Shown piece by piece: positions 11,663 to 29,220 of a DNA stretch of 64,000 nucleotides (positions are counted from its first letter, which is position 1; every line of letters starts with the position of its first letter). A program made the translations under genes and the position numbers. The stretch lies in contig QEYB01000377.1 in NCBI GenBank assembly GCA_017562135.1, positions 434,001 to 498,000 on the forward strand, read 5' to 3'. A model generated the notes under the pieces. The model worked only from the letters and a program-made list of their open reading frames with translations, had not been told where the DNA came from and ran no database searches. The stretch is from Dipylidium caninum (taxonomy: Eukaryota; Platyhelminthes; Cestoda; Cyclophyllidea; Dipylidiidae).

Positions 11663-12549
11663 TATCCACCTCTAATGTCTACACATGAGAGCGCTTTGTG
11701 TTGGAAAGAAAGGAAATTATGAGTACTTTAATAAACTCTGTGAAGAGGAAAGACCTTGTGTCTTGGCATCCATTACCAGTTCAAAAAGGAAGTGGGATTA
11801 ATTCTCCTACACTCGACAAAATTAAATAAGTCGGGTGTCGATAGGATCCATTATACTGTAACAGTCAAAAGGCATGAGGATTGACGTACCCGATGATAAG
11901 CCATTTTTAATGCAATATCGCCACTAACTCTGTGAACATGACTTAGATTTGCGATTTATACAAGAACCAAAATTACGCCGATGTGTGTTAACTGACGAGA
12001 TTGTCCTATTTTCGCGACTCTTGTGATGACAGCTTCAAGATGAGTTCTCTTAATTTCATCTTTACCGTGTTTTTTCGTAATTCTGCCAAATGATTCTCCA
12101 TTTAGGGTCTGATTTTCTCGTCATGCTCCACTACGTGTGTTTCTAGGGTTTAAATGATCCCTTTTCGCAAGTTTACATGTTTACATGAGGCTTCTCAATT
12201 TCGTACAAAGAATTTGCTAGGCGTACCGCATTATTTTTCATATTGTAAAAGGCAAATGCCATTCCGGCCACTTATAATAAGTCCTCACTGGTGTGAAAGT
12301 TTGTCTTGATGCTGATCGCTTGGCAAAAAGACAAAAATTTTTGTAGTATTTTGAAGTAAAGTTCGCTGCACCGAAGATGGCGTCAAATTAAGCTTATTGG
12401 TAAACTGGAAGAGGGGAAATACTTGGGATTAGGAGGAATTTCCTCATTAACCTCTGGGACTTCATTGCTTGGCGGCTTTGATACGTTAGTAGGGTTGATA
12501 CGCCTTCTGACGTAACTGTTTCCCTTTATCTTGAAATAAGACAAGTCCT
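11663..12549. other. Intergenic, no gene recognised
   Basis: This is the gap between the ankyrin start and the homeobox gene's 3' end. It should hold the ankyrin promoter and 5' UTR, but no specific element is visible. Confidence 0.4.
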
Positions 12550-12555
12550 TTTATT
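12550..12555 (-). terminator. Candidate polyadenylation signal AATAAA (Pitx gene)
   Basis: AATAAA on the minus strand, about 180 bases beyond the TAA stop at 12736. Candidate only. Confidence 0.4.
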
Positions 12556-12735
12556 AGGCAGTCGTAGGTAATATGGGGTGTCATTTCAATCGCTATGGAC
12601 GCATAATCACGCACTTAGACGGTTAGACCATTCTAAACAACCTTTTTTCTAACTAGTCTCTCATACACCACTCCCATCCTTGGAAAGTATTTACGTGAGG
12701 GGACAATTTCATGGCATATTGAAATAAAAAAGCTG

Positions 12736-15855
<3,120 letters not shown>

Positions 15856-17105
15856 TGGTAGAGGTCGTGACAAGGATGGCAGTGACAGTGTAGATGATGG
15901 TGATGGTAATAGTATTGGTGGCGATGGTGGTGGAAGTGGTAGAGGTGGGGTTCTGTGAAATTTGTCTATAACAGGATCATTTGTTCTGCCTCGGTTAATT
16001 CCTTCGTTTATCCCCCCATATCCACACCCGACTTACCAGAAGACAGGCAGAGACGTTGAAAGCCCGAAATGGGGATTAATTTAGGGATTTGTGAAGGCGC
16101 GAGAAATTGGTGGAAAAGCTCCAACTGTTCCCGACAACTGATTGGTTGGGACAGATATGCATGCGCGTGTACGTGTCACTTGCGCAATAATCATTGGCTC
16201 GTCAAGAAAGGCGGTAGTTTTTATGACCAATGACGTGGTGAGGGGTGAGTAGCGAGGCCCAGCTAAGCCCTTTGATCTCCTGGATTTAGCTACATCATGA
16301 TTGAGCTTAGCAAAAGCCGGGTCACATATTTTGTCTCCCACTTCCACTTGAATATTTCTCGTAATTAGTTCCATCTTCCATAGAAGCACCTGTACGACCT
16401 TTTGGTTTTATAATTAAAAATCCGTGTTTATTTTCTATTGACAACAGGAGCTTGTTTCCTCTTCCCGAAAAGCAAATAAGTAGAAAGGTGCTTTGTGATT
16501 CTTACAACTCAATTCAACAATTTGTCTAATAGCGTTAAGGATGATATCTTCAGAGGGATTCTGAACAGAAGATCGAAACTTTTCGATCATTCCTCATAAC
16601 ATATTGTACATAACTAAATATCACTAAGCTTTTGAGAAATATGACAGAAAAATACAGATTGTGCAAAAGAATATGTGCATCACATGTCGACATTAGCTCT
16701 ATTCCTTATGCAAATAACGTCGTCACTGATGGTATTCTATAGGCAAAAGTGGCACCTTATGGCAGAAGCCAGGCGCTAACAGATAATAATAGTTAATGAT
16801 ATAAAATAATGTGAAGAATAGAATAAAAGTAAAATAAATTGTGAAAATCTAAAATGACGCCAATCTATTGGATATGAAATACAGGAGAAAGGTGCGTCTA
16901 AAAACTTGTTAGTCTAGAAATGAAAAAGTGTCAAAGCAAGAATGACCTTAGTCATACAACTCAGTTTCATTAACTTTGTAGTAAATCTCACAAAGTTAAC
17001 CTATAAGGAAAAGTGTCGAAGGGGTTTCTGAGAGCTTGGACACGACTTTCTGTAGGAAAGTCAGCCGATTTGACGTAAACTGCAGCCGCAGCATTGACCA
17101 TTTGA
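15856..17105. other. Upstream flank of Pitx gene
   Basis: The first ~180 bases upstream of the Pitx ATG are open in the Pitx frame and encode a Pro/Ser/Leu-rich stretch from a CCA-type repeat. Beyond that is AT-rich DNA with no recognised gene, although the Pitx promoter should lie here. Confidence 0.4.
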
Positions 17106-18192
17106 CAGCGTGGTGTCACCGACGAGGATCCGTTCACAAATAACCTAGCCACTTACTTTTCCTACACCACATTCCCGCACGTCAACGACACTGCCATTCT
17201 GCAAGTGATTTCCAGCAACCATGCGATCGTGACTGCACACCACCACATCATCACTCGGTCAGTCGCGAGTCCAACTCTCGCAACAGCCACCACAACGACC
17301 TCGTCAAGTGCACACATTGCACCTCATTCCAGTCCACAGTAGCCCCCATCCTACCCCATGTTAAGTCACTGGCGCCACGGACGACGCAGCCTCCTTTCTC
17401 GTCTTCCTTGCCTCCCTCCTCACTCACAGCGATCGCCAACGTCGAAGTGATCCACCACTTCCCCACTCGACGCCCATCCCCCATGTTCCATGGGGGGCAA
17501 ATTACTCGAGAAGCTCTGTCAGCAACAAACAGCGGAAGTTGAAACGAAGACTATCTAACCCACTGACTCCCTTGGGAATCAACATTGCGTCTTTTAACGT
17601 GGACACACATTCCCTCCACGCACATTCACGAAGGAAGCAACAGCTGTCGCAGCAACCACCGTCTCTGCATCCAAGCCCATTCACCCGTCTGATGACCACG
17701 GTAGTGAGGTAACTTGAGGAGAGCCAAACAGTCTCCTACCTGCATCACCCTCCCCACCCACTTGTCCTCTCCACTTCCTCCTCCACACATGATTGGTTGC
17801 AACATTGCGGAGTAGGGCGAGGCGGTAAGAGTTGGGGTAGGGGTGGAGCTAGGGGACAGACGAAAGAGCCCGAGTGGCAGGTGTATTGGGACAACAAAGA
17901 GGAAGACGCCTCGCCATCTCTCCCATTCAACCGCCTATACTGCTGCCCATCTGCCTGTTGGTAATTGCACATTTCATCATGAGGGAAAGGGCTTTCCTAC
18001 ACAAGGCTTCAATTCACCTACACAATTTCTCTCCTTCCCACTGTCTGCCCCATGCTCACATCTGCCTCCGATGTTGATGAAGACCCTATTGCCGAATAGT
18101 CTTGATTGGATACCCTCGTCTTAGTCGCAGTTGCTTGACATTCGTCGATCGGAATCAACACTTCTGTGTGCCACTACGACACCGACACACTC

Positions 18193-18228
<36 letters not shown>

Positions 18229-18529
18229 GTAGGGAGAAGAAGGCACCTGGAAATAGGCACGAGGCGTTCTCATGAAGGAGTGAGAAGGGGGAGCATTTGA
18301 GGGGGATGGCGAGTGAAGACAATGACCAATGAGGCTTTTGCTGCTGTCTGTTTCAATGTGACACTCCTCAGTGCCACGTCGCGCCTCATCTGGAGACCAT
18401 AAGCACGAACAAAAATTAATGTAGTGCACTCACAAGGTACCATGCTCATTGTCATCTGTCCATTTAATTGGTTGCCATTAATCTCACCTCCACGACCGTC
18501 CAAGCTGACATACCTGTCACCCACTTGGT
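17106..18529 (+). repeat. Inverted repeat 1, left arm
   Basis: The reverse complement matches 22165-23586. Outer match begins near tcaccgacgaggatccgtt; inner match ends at cacttggttcc. The inner part is highly conserved: the 83-codon frame shared by 18270-18521 (minus) and 22179-22433 (plus) is identical in protein. The outer part has substitutions and indels, for example around 17830-17910. It is GC-rich relative to its flanks and has no recognised protein family. Confidence 0.88.
18186..18228. repeat. (CA)n microsatellite in inverted repeat 1
   Basis: Nearly pure CA dinucleotides; the mirrored (GT)n tract lies at about 22478-22524 in the other arm. Confidence 0.9.
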
Positions 18530-21500
18530 TCCCCACCCATTTTGCCGATGGTAAATTTATTGAGTCGTCTCATATTGCGTCACTCAAGAGCTTGTTTTTA
18601 TGAAAAGAGACTTCCCGTCGTTGATCTATGTTTTGGTGTTCTACTTCATAAACCAGACGACTAAAACTATATCGGTAATGTGTATTCTATAAATACTCTC
18701 CCCGATCAACGCGCTCAATCACTGGAAAGAGAATTGTTAGTTTTTAAGGATCTGTGCTCGTCTTTCTCCTTAGATGTACATTTTTACGTTTTCTTAAATC
18801 TACTCGAGGCAACCATCACAAGTTTAGTAAATCATGAAATCTATCCTCTCTCGTTTAAATTCGTGGAATTAAAATCAGCACCTGTCCATCCGTTACGTAA
18901 CTTCCAATCTAAGTCATCTCATTGGTTGAAGAGTGACTTTGATTCTTTAATGTCAAATTCTAAGCAAGTAAATGAGAACACTGCAGTGACGTTAGACGAT
19001 CAAAGCTTATCAATTTCTCCAAATTGGGCACCCGATGTGGGCTGGAATACGTACTAAATTTGTTGGTTCCACAACACTGGTTCATTTGTATGTGAAAGCC
19101 TAAAGGTCACAATATCCTAAAATAAACTGAGATTTGAGCATTTCAACACTTCTGTTATGACCTAATTGCGGTAAATTTGTAATGTCGGTGGCTCGAGGCA
19201 AGAAAGCTCATTAAAAATAACATACATCAAACATGAACTAAACAATCGTCCTTTGTTAACTTGTCAAGTTGCCAATTAATCAGCAGGCGGGCTGCTGTTA
19301 CATAGAAAATGCCGTTATCCGGAAATACGTAGAGTCCTTTTGTCCAGAAATAACACTGCGTCTATTACAAATGTTCCACTTTTCGAGTCTGGTGAGTCCA
19401 AAGGAATCCTCCTCATTATCTTCGCATTCTCCATTAACGCTCACAGCCGCTTCTCCCCTCTCGCAGAAGAAGGTGGCGTGTAGACCAATAAGCTCGCATT
19501 CTCCCCTAATCTCCAACTAATCCCTCGTAGATTAGCTACAGCCGCACTCTCGTGTGAAACGGTGAGCAGCCGGGGATACCATATGCTAATTAGAGGCAAG
19601 GAAGGAAGGTGGCGAAGGGGAAAGTGACATCAAAACAGCTTGCAAGATTTCCGCTCAAATGGCCACCCATCACGGCGGAGAAGGACAAATAAATTGAGTC
19701 AAATGGCACTGAAATGGAACCAGATGTCAAGCCTAGACCTCACTTCCACAAGCCACAATGCCGAATTACGAAGAAGAGAACAAGCGAACAGCACACACTC
19801 AAGGACAGATTTTTTGTCGCCGTTGGTTAACTATTCGCTTTATTGCACCTACTTTTACCTCATCTACTCATTGTCGGGAAAAGAGTTAGTTTTGACAAAA
19901 TTTAAAAAATGAGTTAAAGTAGACTGGTTAAAAACTGGGCTGCCCGCAAACTTCCTGATTAATCGAGTCAAACAACATTTCCATCAACGGCTAATTAATT
20001 TTGGACGTTTGTTTAGGAATGCGAGAGTTGACTCTCGAAGGTCGAAATTTGACCTCTCGCTCACTTGACATTAGACTTAATCACCTTGTTCATCATAAAG
20101 TGTCACACTACACAAAAGGCGTTATTTTGATTGCGGGTTGGTGAAGCGAATATGAGTCGATTCTCCGAGGCGGCTGTTTCAAATTAATTTGGTTAGACGC
20201 AAACACGTGCTGCCTTTGTGCCTCCGTAAGCGGCCGTCAACATTAGTGAGTTGATCACTGGAAGGAGTTGAGAGGGAGCCTTCATTAACTTCGATGGAAT
20301 CGAATTTGTGCCACTTCCGACTTTCTCGTAGAAACTTGTCCACCCATTTTACCACTGTGATATTCATATGAATTAATTTTGGAAAAGTGGGGATCACTTT
20401 TTAAAGTCACGTCCAGTTAATTAGCAGCGCAGAATTTCTCTCAATGCCTGTAGGTTAGACAGCTGTTCATTAGAGGTCACCTAACCACGAAAAGGTCATT
20501 TTACGGATAAGTGGTCCACGGAGTTAACCCGTCGTGGTTTCCCGTTGCTGGGCGGCAGTTAGTAAAGTGGTTGGGAGACTTTACTTTCGGTAACTCTACT
20601 GTAATGATGTGTGAGGAGAAGTTGCCAAGGCCAGAAGAGTTACTGGTTGGACTAGACGATCATTTTGTGTTTCACTACCGATAGTGGCGTGGACTGGGGA
20701 AACAAAGTGGAAAATGGACTGACTACCATGATTTCGTCATATCTTCGCAGCATACGGTCTGTCATGGGACGTTTGTCCCTGTGTTGCCCTTTAATCTAGT
20801 GTCTAGGCTACAGTATGAGTGAAGTGGATTGACATTGGCCTACAAGCCAAGCTTTGGGCAATGTCATCCTTGTAGATGAAGACCGCGCACCAAACGAATT
20901 TTGTAAATAATAATCCCCCCGACTATCCTTCAAAGCCGGATAGGCGTAAACCATGTTGGAAGACATCTTGGAATCGCACGCCTCGTATGCTTCTAAGTGA
21001 AAGGATATGCAAAAAGGGGAGTGGTCAATCACAGAACGGTGAAATTCCTTCTAGAGGTGCCGAAAGGAACCTGTCTTTTACCTAAGTACTACACATGATG
21101 TACAAGTTATCATAATTAAAAAGTGTTTCACCCAAAACGACAAATTATGACTTTACATTAATAATGAGACGTTACAACTATTCTGCATTGCAATGCTGCA
21201 AAATCGTATGGAAGGTGCTTGAAGGGTAACTGGAAGGGAGGAGAACCAGTCCCGCCTAAATGCATCTAATTAATTTATTAATTAGGCCTCTAAGGCACTT
21301 TGGATATTTGATCACTCCTCGTTCCAACTTTCTTGCAATTATAAGCTCTGGGAGGAGGCGATGCTCACCACTGTTTGTTTTTCATTTGGTCTCTGCCGGT
21401 CTGAATAATGTCTTGCCCCTCGCCAGTATAAATCAAGTCGATTGTGTACACATGTGAAGACACACGCACCCACACACTCTCGAAAGAATGTGCGTCTTAT

Positions 21501-22164
21501 GAGAGAAAGGCGGAAATTGGAAAAAGGTGTCTGGTAGTTCCTTCCTCCGCCACCCTCACTGCGCCTTTTGTCCTCCTCATTCTTCTGCTCCCCCTTTCCA
21601 CTACCCCCACCCACGCGCAATGTCCCCAACCCCATCTTGCGCCAATGCAGGATTATCGGGGTGTGTGTTCGTGTGTCGGTGTGTGTTTGCGAGGACCCAT
21701 TTAAATGTAAATTACCCATTTAGCGAAAGCAGACGCTTTGTACTGGCACCTAGCAGAGGCTTAAAAAACCACGCATGTTTTGGGTGTACTTAAACAAGAA
21801 AAGAATGCCACTCTCTAAGGTAGATTGAAACAGCAAAATTTTGAAAATGCGTCTATTTTTCAAGGAGCATGAAGATCCGTTCCAGAGATTTTATGAACAA
21901 GATGCATGACATCTCAGAAATTGACATAATTTGAGGCTACAAATTGCAGAATCACTCCGACAATCCTACGATGAACTAAAATTTAAACATTTGGGAAAAT
22001 GTTCAAATTGTTTATTGATGTGTGAAAAGATTAAATCAGAGCTATATTAATATTCGATATCGTCTGACAACAATTGAACTACGCACAGTGAAGCTCAGTA
22101 CTGACAAGTGCTTGCGGGTAATTATGCAAAGGAAGTCAGAAATCATGCGAATACAAAGGAAAGT
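18530..22164. other. Spacer of inverted repeat 1, no gene recognised
   Basis: AT-rich single-copy-looking DNA between the arms. The longest frames (for example 18680-19057 plus, 125 codons, no ATG at its start; 21339-21719 minus) have no recognisable domain. No transposase motif was found. Confidence 0.5.
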
Positions 22165-23586
22165 GGATAAGGAACCAAGTGGGTGACAGGTATGTCAGCT
22201 TGGACGGTCGTGGAGGTGAGATTAATGGCAACCAATTGAATGGACAGATGACAATGAGCATGGTACCTTGTGAGTGCACTACATTAATTTTTGTTCGTGC
22301 TTATGGTCTCCAGATGAGGCGCGACGTGGCACTGAGGAGTGTCACATTGAAACAGACAGCAGCAAAAGCCTCATTGGTCATTGTCTTCACTCGCCATCCC
22401 CCTCAAATGCTCCCCCTTCTCACTCCTTCATGAGAACGCCTCGTGCCTATTTCCAGGTGCCTTCTTCTCCCTACTTCTGTGTGTGTGCGTGTGTGTGTGT
22501 GTGTGTGTGCGTGGGGGTGTGTCGGTGTAGTGATGGCACACAGAAGTGCTGCTTCCGATCGACGAATGTCAAGCAACTGCGACTAAGACGAGGGTATCCA
22601 ATCAAGACTGTTCGGCGAATAGGGTCTTCGTCAACATCGGAGGCAGATGTGAGCATGGGGCAGACAGTGGGAAGGAGAGAAATTGTGTAGGTGAATTGAA
22701 GCCTTGTGGAGGCAAAGCCTTTTCCCTCATGATGAAATGTGCGAATTACCAACAGGCGGATGGGCAGCAGCATAGGCGGTTGAGTGGGAGACGCGTAGAG
22801 GCGTTCTTCCTCTTTGTTGCTCTTTTGTCTGCTCCTTCCCCTCTGTCTTCGTCTCTCCCCAACTCTTGCGGCCTCCCCCTGCTCCGCAATATTGCAACCA
22901 ATCGTGTGTGGAGGAGGAAGTGGAGAGGACAAGTGGGTGGGGAGGGTGATGCAGGTAGGAGACTGTTTGGCTCTCCTCAAGTTACCTCACTACCGCGGTC
23001 GTGAGAGGGTGAATGGGCTTGGATGCAGAGACGACGGTTTGCTGCGACAGCTGTTGCTTCCTCCGTGAATGTGCGTGGAGGGAATGTGTGTCCACGTTGA
23101 AAGACGCAATGTTGATTCCCAAGGGAGTCAGTGGTTAGGTAGTCTTCGTTTCAACTTCCGCTGCCTGTTGCTGACAGAGCTTCTCGAGTAATTTGCACCC
23201 CACGTGGAACATGGGTGATGGGAGTTGAGTGGGGAAAGGGTCGATCACTTCGACGGTGGCGACCGCTGTGAGTGAGGAGGGAGGCAAGGAAGACGAGAAA
23301 GTAGGCTGCGTCGTCTGTGGCGCCCGTAACTTAACATGGGGTAGAGACTGGGGGCTACTGTGGACTGGAATGAGGTGCAATGTGTGCACTTGACGAGGTC
23401 GTTGTGGTGGCTGTTGCGAGAGTTGGACTCGCGACTGACCGAGTGATGAGGTGGTGGTGTGCAGTCACGATCGCATGGTTGCTGGAAATCACTTGCAGAA
23501 TGGCAGTGTCGTTGACGTGCGGGAATGTGGTGTAGGAAAAGTAAGTGGCTAGGTTATTTGGAACGGATCCTCGTCGGTGACGCTGA
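22165..23586 (-). repeat. Inverted repeat 1, right arm
   Basis: Reverse-complement copy of 17106-18529. It begins at ggaaccaagtgggtgacagg and ends near the ggatcctcgtcggtga block. No target-site duplication was evident next to the outer ends. Confidence 0.88.
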
Positions 23587-26500
23587 CATTACTCCAGAAT
23601 GTTCTAGCAATGTGCTTGGGAAACCTTTCGATACTTCCATTTATTTCGTATTTAATTTTCCCTTATCAGGAGAGCAGTGTTCGTGTAAAATGAGAGAGAA
23701 AATGAAGCCCTCTGTTTCTTATTTTTTATTCCTCAAGCGTTCTTCTTTACCGCTTTGTAGTATTAGGTGGAAATGCATGCGGGTGCGCGTCGTGATTAGG
23801 CTTTCCCCATGGGATCATCTTCGTAGCAGTTTATGGCGATAACTTGCTGTTCCCCAGAGTGCCCACAGGGGAAACTTGCAAAAATGCTAGTAAGTGGCTT
23901 TTGCGACCAATTTTAAACATTGCGTTGTCATGTCTAATGTTTACGAAAACGGGCACTCCGAGTGTTCTTTCTGGCTTTTAAGGAAGAATAATGAGAATTG
24001 TGGTCGTCTTTTGAATAATTTTCTCCTATTTATCCACAATCTGCTGTCTCTCAAAACGGCTTTATGTCATTTAACATGTATTTGCAAATCAAATGTCGTT
24101 ACATTCTCAGTAAGGCGTTTTTGCACTAATTTAAGTGAAAATATTAATTTACTTTTGTATACATAGTACAAGTTTTTTTAGAGTCATATTATGGAAGTAT
24201 TTTTAACCAACTTTAGTTGTTTATTTACCTATGATTCAACACTACCTATACATCTGTAACTTCCCTTTAGCATAATATTGCAATTTCGAAACAGAGATTG
24301 CTATTTTGCAACGCGACATTATATCCGTAATTAATGTGGTTGTTAACTCAGCTTTAGCAGCTCTTTAGGTCGCCTCCTACTTTACTCATCATCAAATTTC
24401 TTAGTGCAGAGGCTCTTACCCCGACTGAGTGTCTGAACGATCTCGTGCACACTGATTTTTTATTTAAATCACGCTTTTGTTTCAAGATTGCTAAATCAGG
24501 TGATAATAAAATGGTACTCGTTAAAAATAAGTAGCATATATTGCAAGGGTTAGCTGGAACGCAGCACCCTATTTCAAAGACTTTTGTGATACTTAAAATG
24601 TCTTTGGTTTAGCCTGTCGTAATTATAATCACTTATCACGTCTTTGTAGCTAAAGTCAGATATTTGATTTTAGATGAATTGGCAAGATGACTTTTTGTGT
24701 AAATGAGGAATTTAACCTGCAAAATCTGTATATCGGCACTAAGCCTAAAAATTACCTATTTTTCCCTCCGCTCAGCTTCCATTTCTATACATTCTCTTGG
24801 GCATTTGAACACCTGTTTTAATGAGGAAAGACAACCATTTAATATAATTTACGAATTTCTTATCACGCATGAAGCTTGTGCCAGAACGCTGATTCAAATT
24901 TGCTTACTTATTTTATTTCTTCTGACACTATTGGGGATGACATTAGTACTGCCATTGTCACAGAATAGAAAGCAAGTACTAAGGTCTACCTTAAGTCACC
25001 ATAAGCCCTATCGAATTGGAATTGGTCTTTCTTTATCATAGCACAAAGGCTTGCCATTGAGGTTGAAAGTGAAGTAGTTTGCCGATTTGATTGATGTCTA
25101 CTCTGGGGCCGATTACAATAAGCAGCTCTCGTGGTCCACGCCCTATCATCTGGAATCTTTTCTGTATTTTAACCCTACGCTTCCGATGGTTGAAATAAGA
25201 ATCGTGATTTCCAATTACCCGTTGTAGATCGAGGGTCCCGGAGGCTACAAAATGACGTTGGATGCCCGATTGAGGACGGGTTGAATATCTGGCCTAAGCA
25301 ATAGTGGTTGAAAGTCCGTCTTTTGAGTTGTAGCCACTAACCTGACCTTTCTAAATGTAACCGTCATCTCTCTCCCGGATAAATTTTGCCTAGAATTTTT
25401 AACTCGGAACCTAAGCGACTTTCATTGTCGTTGAGTAGTTAAGATTAGTCCTGGCTCGAATCGTTCTTACCGGGACGATCTTCGACCTCATGTGATCTTT
25501 GCGCATCTCGGGTGAATGGAGACCTTTGCCATTTTTTGAGTTATCTCACCATCTCTCCGCCAGCCCCCCCCATTTCTTCCATGTGTCCATCACAGAATAT
25601 GACTTGCACTCTACAATACACCGAGCAGTATGTGGCACGAATCCAACGTGCTGTGGACCTGTCGTCTATGCCCTTCATCGCATGAAGGCGCATACCACTT
25701 TTGGCTGTCACCTTCCCTTCCGCCCCCTCACTTACCGCGCCCCCTTCCTCGCCCCTCCCAAAATAATTGTTTCCTTCATACACACATACGGACGCAATGT
25801 GCACACCAGTCGAGCTAAACAAATACAAGTGACTCATCAATTTCGATACTGTAAATTTGCGGATGGTTCAGGACTTGCGTGGTTTGGCTTGGTTTGTGGT
25901 GCACATCGTATGCATGCGGAAACATGCGCAATTGTTGCCAGGCGAGCGGATGACGAAGATTCAGACGTCGGTGCCATTTTCACTATTAAGTTAGACTTTT
26001 GTTCAGACTCATATCACAGAGGTGGTTTTACAGTGACCGTTCTTCAGTGTTGCGTTTTGTGTCACAACAACTTTACCCTGCTAAACTTATTAAGGATCTT
26101 AGATTTGATGTCTGTTGAATCGGAAGGGTCTACTGGTGATGACCGAAGAATATAGGGGATAATAATTAACCTTGAATATGTAAACTTACTCAAATAAAAA
26201 TCATTGTATTGTCTAATATTCAGGGACGAATTCACCTACCAGTCGAATGATATGCAAGTGAAGATCCCTGGATGTATTTACTTCGTGGGCATGGCAAGGG
26301 AAATCAGTCCCACGTATATTTTGTGAAGGTCAATCGACCATGTGGGAAGTGGAAAGAGATTGTATCTGATTGGTCACGATGGCCCCTTACTAAAGCCTGC
26401 CAATAACTCACATTGGGCCAAGATCCGAAGTCTGGTCAAACTCTGGAAGTTTCAACAACTGTTCAGACATCAAAATAGACAATGAAATGGAATTTTGTAG

Positions 26501-29220
26501 GGATGCATTGTTAAAAGAGATTTCTTGGTGGTTGGATGCTAAAATGGAGACCAAATCACTGTATGACTAGTCAATTGACCTGCACATAAAATGCTTTACG
26601 TGGTGTATGGAAAATACCATAATGTCCTGCACGTATACTCTACCAGTGCGTCAGCATACTCGTCCAAATACCTCCTCTCCATCCCACTTACTTCAGAGGC
26701 CATTTCTGACATTTTACGACATTATAAAATAAAAGGATATTTACGCAATATGAATGTTGACTGAAGCACTTACATCCTACTCACCTGTTCCACCAAAGAA
26801 CTCCCGAGGTGGTAATCCGTTCTCCCATCTTTATACAAACTTTCAAAAAGCGCAGTGAGGAAAAATTTTAAACCAACTACCTAATTAAAAGGTAAATTCC
26901 ACCTGCACCACTAATAGTGCAGCAACCTTGACAATAAAATACCCATTACCGTGGTTGACCTTGAACTGATGGACGCAATTTCATTTGCATGATGTATTTC
27001 GCACATAAGTTAAGACACGCGTCATAAATAATTTCCGTAAGTGGGAATATTTAAAATTATCCACATGGGGACGCCATTTTTCCGCGGCACTGATATTTAC
27101 TTCAGAACCAGTCCCTGAGGATGATAAGCTTTTAAAAAACAAATAGCTGCGAAGTTGAACTGGAAGCGCCATCGTTCAGCCTCCATTTCGAGGTCAGATT
27201 ACATGCTGAGGTCTTTCGAAGTTACACCTTTCCCCTAGTCTACTTTCTCACCTAATGCACAGTCAGCGAATTACTTCCTCACAGAAATTGCTCCACTATG
27301 TCGTATCTCTCCGAGTGACTTTCCCATTTGCAGTTGTGGAGATAAAGGAATCGGTCCCGCATATTGTGATCAGTTTCAAAGAAGGATGCTGCCAGCAATA
27401 CGGGGACGGATAGTCGAACAAGGTGACTGGCATTGCTGGATAACCCCAACTGGAAGGTTCATCTCAATTTCTTCGCTGAGTAGGTATTTTCGAAAGTGTC
27501 AAAATAGTAGAGTTTGATTTTTTTCTCGAGGAAACAAATTCACTGGTGAAAAAATTGTCATTTCAAGGTGAAGCATAAAAAATTTAGTCACACTTTTACC
27601 AGCTTCATGGGTAGATATACACGTGTCCAAATGTCCTAACGGGCATGAGCGCAATTCGAATACAAAAAAGGTTGAAAATCACCCACACAGCATATTCGCG
27701 TCAGATGATTTTGGCGGCAGTTTCGGTTGTCGCGCGTTCGATAATAAAAGAGCGTATAACAAAGGCTCTGAGGAACGGGTCAATTTTCGAATCTCTCATG
27801 CAACAGTAACTCATCAAAAGAGAATATGTTGACCCCCTGGGGAAGGGAAGCCGGTCAGGTGCCTAAGATCCTTTCCTGTCTGTGATTTTCGTCCGAGGTC
27901 ACTTGGACCAGAAGCAATTCGATGATTCACCAGACGTCCCTCCGTCCGCACTTCCTGCTACGTGACTCAGCAGCACACTTTCCCTGCGAATCTGATCCCG
28001 TTCATTCGCGCTAACAACAGCCCCAGCAAAATTCAAACCAAACAACCCATCAACAAGAAGCAAGTGGTCTTTGAGGTCAATTAATTCAAATTACCTTCTC
28101 TCTCTTGCATTCATTGTTGTTTGTTTGTGCCTAAAATTGAATAATTCGTATATAACCAATGATGTCTGTATTATTGTTCCAGAAGGGGATGAATTTCCCA
28201 AAAGCCCTTCGTTCCCACATAATAGAACAGGCACAATCAAGGCCACCACAGTGTCCAATCAGAGGAATGCCTGAAGTTAGGTAAAATGGTTGAATTATCT
28301 TCTTAAGTTCCAAATTCTAAAAGTTGATGTCCATTTTACCTAATGGCTCATTAAAAAAGGCCTCTTATTGTCCTAAAACATGTCCCGAGAGGATTCAAAC
28401 AATATCAGGTATGAAGAACATTTTCATTTAGTAAATTTTTCTTCTAAGTATAAATAACCGAAACTGGGAACTTAGACGATCGCTAAATTTGGCCATCATT
28501 GAAAAATCGCCTTGATGATCCAGTAAAATTACAAACCTGATGTTGTTTGCTCAAGTACGAAAGTCAAATCAAACACTTTGTTTCTCCGTTTACTCTAGAC
28601 ATTAAGAGAACAAATGTAAACACTTCCTTCTTAAGTTTACGGCAGCACAACCGCCTTTCCTAGTCAGGTCGAGCTCTTGGACCGCGATATCGCTGGTGTT
28701 ACTGTCGGTGATTCATTGGCGGGAGGCTTTTGGCAGACCTGAGTAGTTTGCCCACACGGTGAGTCATCGGCGAGCGAAGTTTATGGGTGTCTGGGCTTTC
28801 GCCCAACTCGGGAGGCATAAAATATGCCTCCACGGGTATTTATGTGTCGCTATGCTTCCTGAGCAAATTCCACTAACTCATTCGACCACTCGCCCTCCCC
28901 ATCTCTCCTTCCCTCACTCGTTCTCGCCCTCTTCGTCCATAATTTGGCAAAGCTGCGCCTAACCAGGGATCAGCGGACATTTGGGCAGAGACTAGAGAGG
29001 AATTCAGTTATCATGTTTTCCGAAACATAGTGTCTGTTTTTAGAATTAAACAGTGTAAAATTTTTTATGGTTAATGAACTTTATTAAAGAGTATAATTGC
29101 TGTGGTAGTTAATGGCTTTTTGCCATTTTTGTGGAAAGTGTTCGGTTTTTTGATACCAAAAATTGAAAGACTGTTTGTTTGACATATTCTACATTTATGA
29201 ATTTTGGCACTTAAAAAAAT
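23587..29220. other. Intergenic, no gene recognised
   Basis: A long AT-rich stretch with only short frames, apart from the 218-codon frame at 25499-26155 listed separately. No conserved domain, RNA gene or repeat family was recognised. Confidence 0.4.
25499..26155 (+). other. Long open frame of uncertain status
   Basis: At 218 codons this is the longest single-exon frame in the gene-poor middle region. It begins at a TTG, not an ATG, and the stop is TAG at 26153. The predicted protein is rich in His, Pro and Cys and shows no domain I recognise, no signal peptide and no membrane segment. It may be a chance frame. Confidence 0.2.
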
